From positions 1 through 11,823 of the forward strand of contig CAZCYD010000074.1 in the NCBI GenBank assembly GCA_964502735.1: a DNA stretch of 11,823 nt, in the 5' to 3' direction. The notes under the pieces are model-generated. The model was not told the origin of the DNA, did no database searches, and saw nothing but the letters and a program-made list of their open reading frames with translations. This DNA comes from JACKAN01 sp964502735. Lineage in GTDB: Bacteria > Bdellovibrionota > Bdellovibrionia > Bdellovibrionales > UBA1609. Shown one piece after another: positions 1-6,670 of this stretch (positions are counted from its first letter, which is position 1; each line of letters starts with the position of its first letter). Both the position numbers and the translations under genes were made by a program.

Positions 1-2
1 TT

Positions 3-104
3 CCTTGGACCTTAACAAAAATTGCCAAAGTGTTTAGAACTTTGTCAGCACGAGGCAAGAACATGAAGATTTTTCTAATTCTCGGATTATTATTGTTTTT
101 TTAG
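3..104 (+). CDS. Possible 3' end of an upstream gene with a hydrophobic C-terminal tail (partial)
   Basis: Frame 3 is open from the window edge to a TAG at 102-104, giving 33 codons. The last residues read ARGKNMKIFLILGLLLFF, a basic patch followed by about 12 hydrophobic residues that run to the stop. This looks like a C-terminal membrane tail. The stretch is too short to prove coding, because a 100-base open frame is common by chance. The alternative is non-coding sequence upstream of the next gene. The TATAAT box begins 3 bases after this stop, which fits a gene boundary here. Confidence 0.3.
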   Translation, partial: PWTLTKIAKVFRTLSARGKNMKIFLILGLLLFF

Positions 105-106
105 AG

Positions 107-112
107 TATAAT
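107..112 (+). promoter_or_regulatory. Candidate -10 box (TATAAT) for the small exported protein gene
   Basis: A perfect TATAAT lies at 107-112. No good -35 is found 16-18 bases upstream (GATTAT or GGATTA at best), and there is no TGn extended -10. If used, transcription would start near 119 and leave a 5' leader of about 220 bases before the ATG at 343. A weaker alternative is TTGCAA (281-286), 16 bases, then TAAAAA (303-308). Confidence 0.35.
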
Positions 113-342
113 CGCTAGACATAAGAGCTTAGTGAGGAGTCATTTAAACGGGGATTCGTAGGGAACTTAAATTACGTATGAGGTTTGCGACACTGATCTT
201 CACTAAATTGAGATGGGGATATTCTACAACCTAACCTATTTTTTTGATTTTGTTAGAGATTTTAAAAGTAGGCCTATCGTTTGCAACGTCTCCACTGGAA
301 TTTAAAAATATTTTTTTCATAAGAATAAAGGAGTAACAGACC
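113..342 (+). other. Untranslated leader / intergenic region before the small exported protein
   Basis: About 230 bases separate the putative -10 box from the first confident start codon. I see no recognisable riboswitch or tRNA. The last part is AT-rich and ends in a strong ribosome binding site, AAAGGAG at 327-333, 9 bases before the ATG. A short open frame (178-234, 18 codons plus stop) lacks a well-placed Shine-Dalgarno site, so it is not called as a gene. Confidence 0.4.
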
Positions 343-1035
343 ATGATAATCAAAAACCTAAATATCCAGAGCCTAAGTAAAACTGTAGGTAAAGTCGTAC
401 TTGCTGCGGCCGTCCCTTTGGTACTCAGTGCCCAAGCCAACGCACAAGCTCAACCTGCAGCGAGAGCGGCTAGACAGCTTGTAAAACCTCCAACATCTGC
501 AACTGGAGCGGCTACAGCAAAGCCTGCATTAAGGGCCGTAAACCCCGCTGATGGAGCATTTGGAGTTATGAACCCTTCTGTTGCGGAAACTATACTTAGG
601 AACAGTAGAGATCAATACAGAATCGAAGTTCTCAACTTCTTAGAGTCTGATAAGGCTCGCGAGCTTTTCACTCCAGCTCAAATTGACACCGTCAAAGAAG
701 CCGCAGCTAGAGACCTATTGAATGCTAAATCTACAGTGGCTTGTTTATCTGGTTTAACAACGAGCCAAGAAAACTACATCAAAGTGGTAGAAGCTGGGTT
801 GGCTATTCTTCGTGATAAGGGTATGAGCTTCGACACGGCAATGAGAAGTGATGATGGGACTTTAGCTAATATAGCCTTGGCACTGACAAAAACAGTTGGC
901 AGCCTAAATAACCAAGCCCTTGCTGTAGACCTAGCTATGGAAAGAACTGGCTCAGTAGTTAAAGAATGTGCAGTTAGACAAGAAACTAACCCACTTTCTC
1001 CCGGTAACAGCAAGTTTGTAAAGGCCAACTACTAA
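343..1035 (+). CDS. Small exported protein of unknown function (230 aa)
   Basis: I do not recognise the family. The N-terminus is a Sec signal peptide: basic n-region (K4, K13, K17), hydrophobic core VVLAAAVPLVLSA, and a likely signal peptidase I site after A34 (ANA|QAQ). An Ala/Pro/Arg-rich linker follows to about residue 65, then a probably all-helical domain of about 160 residues. The mature protein has exactly two cysteines, C134 and C209, which could form a disulfide in the periplasm. The start is supported by AAAGGAG at 327-333, 9 bases upstream. The gene stands alone: the next gene is 301 bases downstream and a long hairpin lies between, so it is probably a monocistronic unit. Base composition looks richer in G and C than the large genes that follow. 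A periplasmic or surface location is inferred from the signal peptide alone. Confidence 0.85.
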   Translation: MIIKNLNIQSLSKTVGKVVLAAAVPLVLSAQANAQAQPAARAARQLVKPPTSATGAATAKPALRAVNPADGAFGVMNPSVAETILRNSRDQYRIEVLNFLESDKARELFTPAQIDTVKEAAARDLLNAKSTVACLSGLTTSQENYIKVVEAGLAILRDKGMSFDTAMRSDDGTLANIALALTKTVGSLNNQALAVDLAMERTGSVVKECAVRQETNPLSPGNSKFVKANY

Positions 1036-1055
1036 GAACTTTGCTGCTTGTAGTG

Positions 1056-1081
1056 CGAGCTCCATAACTCTAAGGGGCTCG
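1056..1081 (+). repeat. Short GC-richer hairpin 20 bases after the stop codon
   Basis: CGAGCTCC (1056-1063) pairs with GGGGCTCG (1074-1081) with one G-T wobble and a 10-base loop. The sequence after it is TTAAGTTG rather than a T tract, so it is not a classical intrinsic terminator. It may protect the 3' end of the mRNA or contribute to termination together with the longer hairpin 37 bases downstream. Confidence 0.4.
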
Positions 1082-1117
1082 TTAAGTTGCAACCCTTTAA
1101 TCTGCAACTCGTTATTA

Positions 1118-1192
1118 CAAATTGTCACTTATCAAATAAAAAAACGTACATTCTGTGAGTGTACGTTTTTTTATTTGATAAGTGACAATTTG
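1118..1192. terminator. Perfect 33-bp inverted repeat, probable bidirectional terminator
   Basis: The left arm at 1118-1150 is the exact reverse complement of the right arm at 1160-1192, with a 9-base loop (TTCTGTGAG, 1151-1159). The inner stem has seven A residues before CGTACA and seven T residues after TGTACG. Each strand would therefore give a short hairpin followed by a U7 tract, the layout of a bidirectional intrinsic terminator. Beyond that core the pairing continues through the A/T tracts for a further 20 bp (ATTTGATAAGTGACAATTTG on the right). That is far longer than a terminator needs. A palindromic mobile repeat is an alternative. Confidence 0.7.
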
Positions 1193-1234
1193 CAGCCCTG
1201 ACGCCCGTTCTTTATCCAAATCTTTCACCTGGAA

Positions 1235-1262
1235 TTGATTCCTTGCAATAACCACTTGTAAT
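1235..1262 (+). promoter_or_regulatory. Candidate sigma70-type promoter for the 1337-8491 gene block
   Basis: TTGATT (1235-1240) matches 4 of 6 bases of the -35 consensus. TGTAAT (1257-1262), 16 bases later, matches 5 of 6 of the -10. A start near 1269 would give a leader of about 68 bases before the ATG at 1337. Its place just after the long hairpin and before the first gene of a packed block supports it. The call rests on consensus matching by eye only. Confidence 0.4.
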
Positions 1263-1336
1263 GACTTGGCTTTTCATTCTCTTCGGAGTAGTTCTTGGCC
1301 CTTAAGTTGCACTTATTGTGATTCTGAGGACTGACC

Positions 1337-4300
1337 ATGAATCAAAACATTTTTTGGCTTCTTTTTACATTTTTGGGGTTGAGCACTGTAAATTTAATGG
1401 CACAGGAACCTGGCCTACAAGAAGCGCCAACTCAGAGCCGAGAAGCCTTAGCTCTTGAAAAAAACCGCTCTCTTGAATTGCTCGGTAAATTGCAAAATCA
1501 GTTTCAAGAATTATCTCATAGAAGAATTGAAATTTATGAAGACAGCATTTTTAAACGAATAAAAAGCTCTAAAACTACTGAGCAATTAATCCAAGAGTTT
1601 CAAGAACTACGCACAAAACTGGAAGAGTTACTTAACGACAGCTCTGGAGAGCAAGAAGACATAACGGCTATTCAAGCTACCCTGTTTAAAGTCGCACTTA
1701 AGAGTCTCATGGAAATCTCAGCTATCGAGGCCTTTCACAGAATACATGTTGAAGACAATTTGAATCTTTGGGACATACAAGAAGCTCAGGATAAATGGAA
1801 CTTTAAGATTAAACTCAGCAGCTTCTACAAGATTTTTCATGACTTGGCTGATGTTCCCTCTGAAACCTATATGGGTTTTAGTCCCCGAAGCTACAACAAA
1901 GACCCCATCCTAAACATTAGTATGAACTCCCAAGCCTACTACAAATTAGCTCTCGAAGCTCTGTCTGCTAGAGTCAATGAAAGAACCTACTTAGAGAGTT
2001 TTCGTTGTATAATGGGTTTTAGACAAATTGAACTTATTCAGAAATTTGCCACCTATACAGGACAGAGGCTTAACCGCGTAGCTGCCGATACAGGAAGATT
2101 TTGTCTAGGCCTAGCCCGCATCTCGCACAACAGGTTATTTATTGATCCCACCGAAGAGCAAATTGTTGGGGATAAAATTGCACTCGACTACTCCCAAGAT
2201 GAAAGTGCAATACGCTCAATTTTGGCTAAAAATTTTAATAGCCCCGGCTCCAATTTATCCACCGAAGTTCAACAAGCCTTAAGGGAATATGTACTGCCCG
2301 ACCCTCAAAATCCTGAAAGGTTAGTTCCCATACAAAGTTTATTTAACCAGATAGCTCTATTCCCTGAAACCTTTAATGGTCGATTTGATTCATCAAGACC
2401 TAACACTATGACCTCAGCACAATTTGCTAATTTCTCTAGAGATATCGAGCACTCTCTGCAGAACTTTTTGAATGAGGTTCCAAAGGAACTTTTTAATATT
2501 TTTAGTAGTGATCCTGTTGCTAAGCATTTGTCTGAGGTGTTGGCTGAAACAGAAGTGATTTTAGGCACTAGAGAGAGCTCTCCAGGTCTGATTTCTGACA
2601 AGCTCCATAAGGCTGAAGCCTTATTTTTTTACAGTCACCTTGTTAATAATATTTCCTCTCACCCCCTTCAACTCTCACTATTAACATTTGGTGATCTTGA
2701 CTCCGTAAGAGGGGAAATACTAAAAACTCTCATATTAAAATCGCTTTTAGAGTCCAAGAGCGAAGCTTTTATTTTTGTATTTCAAAATTGGCTCGGCGAC
2801 TCTATGTGGTCAGATGAAGTCCTTCCCCTTCTTCAAAACCTAATTCATGTAGCTGTAGATGAAATTCTTGAAAGAACTCAACAACCACAAAATCCAAGAG
2901 TTCTACATCAATGGATAGAGTCAACATTAAGAAATTTTCAATCTGATTATCAAATATTTAAAAAAGAAGGTTTTAATAATTTTATTAAAGACTTACTTGC
3001 CCCTGCACAAGATCTTTACTCACTAAAACAGCAGCCCCTCGAAAAACTGAACCTTATTTACAACACTGGAACACAAGCCTTTTCCATCAGAACATTAATG
3101 GGTGTTTATGATCCCTATTTGTCAATTTCTGAAAGGGTTAAAGATTGGATGAATGTAGTATTTGAACAAAGTGATTTTGATGAGCAGAGATCAAAAATTA
3201 AAGAAGCCATGGACTTATTAAAAGAACGGGCCCCAAAAACTGAGGAAGTCAATTGGCGAGACAAAGTTGCAAAAGCCTGGTCGACTCTTCCCTTTACTCA
3301 AGCTAGAGTTGAAAGTGTACCCAGTTTTGCAAATGATTCTGACAAGCGTGACTATACAACTTTACTTAAACTCTATCATTGGCTGGGATACTCACAATCG
3401 TTTCCGGCCATACATATTGAAGCGGTACTCCCCATTTTGCGCCAAGACCTTAAAGAGCCCCAGATCCAAATCATTCTAGAGAACTTCCAGAGAGAACTCA
3501 GTTATATTTATTTATCGAACCCTGAGCATCGACTTCTTGATTTTGATATCACTGTAGGCCAAGACTCTAAGCAAAAAGACTCTAAGCAAAAAGAAACTAA
3601 AGGACAAGAAACAAAGCCACTGTACGAATGGTTAAATCCCTACAACAACATAGACAGCCTGGGAAGCGAAGGTATAGAGTGGCTTAGAAAAGTGATGGGC
3701 CAGATTAACGAGAAACTCACAACAACTCTAAAAGAAATCAACACAAAAAGCCTGGACGAGATGGGATCTATACTCTTATATGCACAAACCTTTGAACTCG
3801 AGTTAGGGGAGCGCCCAGTTCTAACTCAACGACTTGAAACGGCCAGAGATTTAAGTTGGAACATGGATTTGTCGCAAAACTTACAAACCTCTTACGAACT
3901 CAATAAACTGAGTCTTTTAGACTTTCACAGAAAAGTAAAAGAAAATATCAGACACAAGCACAAAAGAACTGAAGAGCTTTATGATGAGTACTACGGTAAG
4001 TTTCACCGACAATTTATGGTCGTCTTAGGGGTTTGGGCAGCTAAGCTACTTATAGGAAAAAAACTCCCGGGTTCTTTAAGCCATAAGGTGATTTCTCACT
4101 TTACAGTCACAAACCGTCCTCTTTTAAATGGATATTGGGGATTATTCACATTAACTGCCGCTGCTGATCTCTATTACAGAAAAACTTCTCGCCAGACTTC
4201 TATTGACAGTGAACGCAAACACTTTGAAGTTCTGACGTATGCCGACATGATTCCTGTTAATCAATACCACAACCTATTAGAACATCTAGATGTTCAACAA

Positions 4301-4828
4301 GACATTCACGACCAAGCGATATTTACAGACTACTTCCTACTTGCTTTTCCAATTGTCATGTTTGCTGGAACTCGAATTTATCAGAGATTTTTTGCTTCAA
4401 ATGCGATTAAAATGAAAGAACACCGCCTCAACCAAGGAGGACCAGAGTTTGCCAGAAGAAATCGGGAAGAATTACAATATGCTCATCAACAATTTAAACA
4501 GGATTATTTTGCTAACATTGATAACTTTCAGGCCGTAGGGATCAGATTTGGAAAAATGGATGATGCCTTGGCCAGTATTCAAAAGCTCTGGGATCCTAGT
4601 TTTTTAAAACAAAACCTTCGTCAACTTGAACAAGCTAATATTCCTATAGGTGAAGCTAATTTGGCTTATCGTAGAGTTATAATTCACATCTATGAAAGGC
4701 TTTCTAAGTTTGAGTCCACTCCCACTCTTTTTTCTAGATATTCCGAGCTTTATCTTGGTAAAAAAGCTCCCGAAGTTTATAAGCTAATTAAAGAGGAGTA
4801 CGCTCTTATTACAGGGGTCAGGTTATGA
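1337..4828 (+). CDS. Very large exported protein with C-terminal membrane segments, unknown function (1163 aa)
   Basis: I do not recognise the family. The signal peptide (NIFWLLFTFLGLSTVNLMA|QE, cut after A22) has no Lys or Arg in its n-region, which is unusual. About 860 residues of predominantly helical, charged sequence follow, with only two cysteines (C224, C256). A charged pentapeptide repeat linker lies at about 743-762. Near the C-terminus are hydrophobic segments at about 893-907, 928-945 and 999-1011, the likely membrane region. They are followed by a hydrophilic, basic tail of about 150 residues. With a cleaved signal peptide the bulk would be periplasmic and anchored at its C-terminal end. 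The number of true membrane spans, and so the side of the tail, is uncertain. The start has TGAGGA at 1325-1330, 6 bases upstream. The stop overlaps the next start (ATGA), so the two proteins are probably translationally coupled and made together. Confidence 0.85.
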   Translation: MNQNIFWLLFTFLGLSTVNLMAQEPGLQEAPTQSREALALEKNRSLELLGKLQNQFQELSHRRIEIYEDSIFKRIKSSKTTEQLIQEFQELRTKLEELLNDSSGEQEDITAIQATLFKVALKSLMEISAIEAFHRIHVEDNLNLWDIQEAQDKWNFKIKLSSFYKIFHDLADVPSETYMGFSPRSYNKDPILNISMNSQAYYKLALEALSARVNERTYLESFRCIMGFRQIELIQKFATYTGQRLNRVAADTGRFCLGLARISHNRLFIDPTEEQIVGDKIALDYSQDESAIRSILAKNFNSPGSNLSTEVQQALREYVLPDPQNPERLVPIQSLFNQIALFPETFNGRFDSSRPNTMTSAQFANFSRDIEHSLQNFLNEVPKELFNIFSSDPVAKHLSEVLAETEVILGTRESSPGLISDKLHKAEALFFYSHLVNNISSHPLQLSLLTFGDLDSVRGEILKTLILKSLLESKSEAFIFVFQNWLGDSMWSDEVLPLLQNLIHVAVDEILERTQQPQNPRVLHQWIESTLRNFQSDYQIFKKEGFNNFIKDLLAPAQDLYSLKQQPLEKLNLIYNTGTQAFSIRTLMGVYDPYLSISERVKDWMNVVFEQSDFDEQRSKIKEAMDLLKERAPKTEEVNWRDKVAKAWSTLPFTQARVESVPSFANDSDKRDYTTLLKLYHWLGYSQSFPAIHIEAVLPILRQDLKEPQIQIILENFQRELSYIYLSNPEHRLLDFDITVGQDSKQKDSKQKETKGQETKPLYEWLNPYNNIDSLGSEGIEWLRKVMGQINEKLTTTLKEINTKSLDEMGSILLYAQTFELELGERPVLTQRLETARDLSWNMDLSQNLQTSYELNKLSLLDFHRKVKENIRHKHKRTEELYDEYYGKFHRQFMVVLGVWAAKLLIGKKLPGSLSHKVISHFTVTNRPLLNGYWGLFTLTAAADLYYRKTSRQTSIDSERKHFEVLTYADMIPVNQYHNLLEHLDVQQDIHDQAIFTDYFLLAFPIVMFAGTRIYQRFFASNAIKMKEHRLNQGGPEFARRNREELQYAHQQFKQDYFANIDNFQAVGIRFGKMDDALASIQKLWDPSFLKQNLRQLEQANIPIGEANLAYRRVIIHIYERLSKFESTPTLFSRYSELYLGKKAPEVYKLIKEEYALITGVRL
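3563..3607 (+). repeat. Tandem 15-base repeat coding for a DSKQK pentapeptide
   Basis: GACTCTAAGCAAAAA occurs twice in exact tandem (3563-3577, 3578-3592), followed by a degenerate copy (GAAACTAAAGGACAA, 3593-3607). In the 1163-residue protein it encodes DSKQK, DSKQK, ETKGQ and then ETKPL, a charged flexible linker at residues 743-762. The identical DNA copies suggest recent slippage, and copy number may vary between strains. Confidence 0.8.
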
Positions 4829-6669
4829 AGAGTTTATTCTTTGTTATGACTATCGTTTGGGGATTAATAAGCTCAGCACAAAGCTCATTAAGTCCACAAA
4901 TTCGTCAATATATTAAAGTTTTTGAACAACACCATCCTCGAACTGAACTCTTCATGGACGTAATCAGATTGCAAGGCCAGTCTCCTGAAGAAAAATCTGA
5001 ACTTCTTGCTCCTAGCACTTCTGAACTTGGAGGTTCTGAAAGTCAACTCCAGCAGATTTATGACAATCACGAAGTTCAATATATGGCACAGAATATAGCA
5101 AAAAAGATGGACCCACTTGGCCCGTTCAATAATCAATATGCCGAAACTGTACAAGAGCTTCTACAAATTTATCTTCGCGAGCCTCAGCACAGAAGAGCCA
5201 TTCAATCTTTGTTTGATGTTATCACTTTAACTTATCACGACAACACACAAAAAAAGAGACATTACGACAGAATGACCTCATTTACACAACACCTTCTTGA
5301 TTATGCGGAGTGGACGTGGGGAGCCGCTCTTTTGTGGTCCTTGAGAACCAACCCTGCTTTTATGAATAATCAAAAGTGGTACCTTAAACCGGTTAGTTCT
5401 TCGCTTAAAGTAGTCCCAATTCCAAAATTTTTGAGCTCAGTCTACAAAGGCAAAACAGCTAAATCTATACATCAAAGTCCATGGCTATTGAGAATGGGGC
5501 ATCATATAGGACAAAAGCCATTTTTTCAATTAGCTGGTGGTTTAACAAAAAATATGGCCACTATGGCTGGAGTCACTTTTGGCACTGCTGCACTCATCGG
5601 AACCCCTAGTTACTTTTTGTACCAATATAACCTTTGGCCGTTTGAACATAAAGAAAATCCAGAAGAGCTCCTTGGCCAAAACCTCCACCAAATGGCTATA
5701 CTTGATTTAGGCTGTCGGACTGTTGAGCTAGCTCAAGACATTCAAAAACTCAATTTTGACTCCCTAGATATGAATGGTTTTTTAGAAACTAGTCGTCTTA
5801 TGAAAGTTGAAATCAATAACCTTGTGGACGCAAGACGCTACCTCTACGAAGTGGCTTATTTTTACAATACCTCTCAGAATTTAAGTAGTGAAATTCATTG
5901 GAATCCTGAACTAGCTCAATTTAAATTTCGAGGAGAGAGCCTTTCTTGCGCGCCTCTTAAGGGTCAATCTGTTCAGACTATTGAACGAGGTCTTATCAAT
6001 CTTAATTCTATTAATCGAATACTTAATACAGAAATCAAAAACTTTTCTGACAATTACAACCGCTACTTATTCAAAGATAAAGAAAATCGCATTTCAGAAT
6101 TTGTGACTCAATTTCAAAAGAATCAAAACCACAATGTAAACCTTGCTCAACGACTGCACTCTGAAGTTCCAAGAGAAGAAATTGAAAGTGCCATTAAAAT
6201 CAGTTTTTTATCTCTAGCTTACATAAAATCTCAACATCAAACACTCTACCAAATTGATCATGACTTTATCTCTAAAATTCCAGTAGAATCAGATGATTTT
6301 ATTTTAATTATCAAACAACTTCGTGAATACAAACAAAAACAAACTCCAAGCCAAACGTGGGAGCAAATAAACCCAGATATAAGAACCCTATCTTTTGAAT
6401 TGGCAAAGAATATTGTATACGAATGGCCAAGCGAAGTCTTTAATTCCTATATTGTTCACCTTTTAGAAAGTCACTTTATTAACAAACCCCAATCTCGGTT
6501 AGCTATGACTCTACTCTTTTCTACAATTTCAGAAGTTATAGAAAGTGAGGTCAGAAAAGGTATAATTCCGGATATTGACCAATTTATTGACCCCTCAATT
6601 TTCAACCTATCTCTTACTAACATGGCAACTAGAAATGCTCCAACAGGCTCTAATCTGGAGGGAATCTGA
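4825..6669 (+). CDS. Exported protein with central membrane segment, unknown function (614 aa)
   Basis: No family recognised. The signal peptide MKSLFFVMTIVWGLISSA|QS is probably cut after A18. A helical, charged region of about 140 residues follows. A Trp-rich hydrophobic patch lies at 163-173 and a better membrane-helix candidate at about 244-266 (MATMAGVTFGTAALIGTPSY). The remaining 340 residues are hydrophilic and probably helical. Only two cysteines are present, C297 and C375, both on the C-terminal side of the hydrophobic region. A disulfide would place that part in the periplasm. The start overlaps the preceding stop by 4 bases (ATGA), with AGGGG at 4813-4817, 7 bases upstream. The next gene begins 2 bases after the TGA at 6667-6669. 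Size and layout resemble the two exported proteins downstream, but I cannot show homology by eye. Confidence 0.85.
   Translation: MKSLFFVMTIVWGLISSAQSSLSPQIRQYIKVFEQHHPRTELFMDVIRLQGQSPEEKSELLAPSTSELGGSESQLQQIYDNHEVQYMAQNIAKKMDPLGPFNNQYAETVQELLQIYLREPQHRRAIQSLFDVITLTYHDNTQKKRHYDRMTSFTQHLLDYAEWTWGAALLWSLRTNPAFMNNQKWYLKPVSSSLKVVPIPKFLSSVYKGKTAKSIHQSPWLLRMGHHIGQKPFFQLAGGLTKNMATMAGVTFGTAALIGTPSYFLYQYNLWPFEHKENPEELLGQNLHQMAILDLGCRTVELAQDIQKLNFDSLDMNGFLETSRLMKVEINNLVDARRYLYEVAYFYNTSQNLSSEIHWNPELAQFKFRGESLSCAPLKGQSVQTIERGLINLNSINRILNTEIKNFSDNYNRYLFKDKENRISEFVTQFQKNQNHNVNLAQRLHSEVPREEIESAIKISFLSLAYIKSQHQTLYQIDHDFISKIPVESDDFILIIKQLREYKQKQTPSQTWEQINPDIRTLSFELAKNIVYEWPSEVFNSYIVHLLESHFINKPQSRLAMTLLFSTISEVIESEVRKGIIPDIDQFIDPSIFNLSLTNMATRNAPTGSNLEGI
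6657..6662 (+). promoter_or_regulatory. Ribosome binding site GGAGGG that fixes a GTG start
   Basis: GGAGGG lies inside the last codons of the upstream gene. It is 8 bases from GTG at 6671 but 14 and 17 bases from the ATGs at 6677 and 6680. The spacing favours the GTG. An ATG farther upstream in the same frame (6575) would create a 95-base overlap with the previous gene and bury the signal peptide, so it is unlikely. Confidence 0.7.
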
Positions 6670-6670
6670 A

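Noticed and set aside
178..234. Short open frame (18 codons) in the leader, a possible leader peptide
   Set aside because: The nearest purine-rich site (GGGAA at 161-165) is 12 bases away, there is no run of regulatory codons, and no attenuator hairpin follows.
231..440. Reverse-strand open frame over the first gene's start
   Set aside because: It overlaps a well-supported forward gene with a signal peptide and strong ribosome binding site, and has no plausible domain or start context.
774..1028. Reverse-strand open frame within the small exported gene
   Set aside because: Antisense shadow of a confident gene; no recognisable protein features.
1056..1081. GC-rich hairpin as the main terminator of the first gene
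   Set aside because: No T tract follows; the 33-bp inverted repeat downstream is a much better candidate.
1082..1311. TTAAGTTGCA occurring at 1082-1091 and 1302-1311 on either side of the long hairpin
   Set aside because: A single 10-base match in a 300-base AT-rich gap can be chance; no insertion sequence features, coding content or target duplication accompany it.
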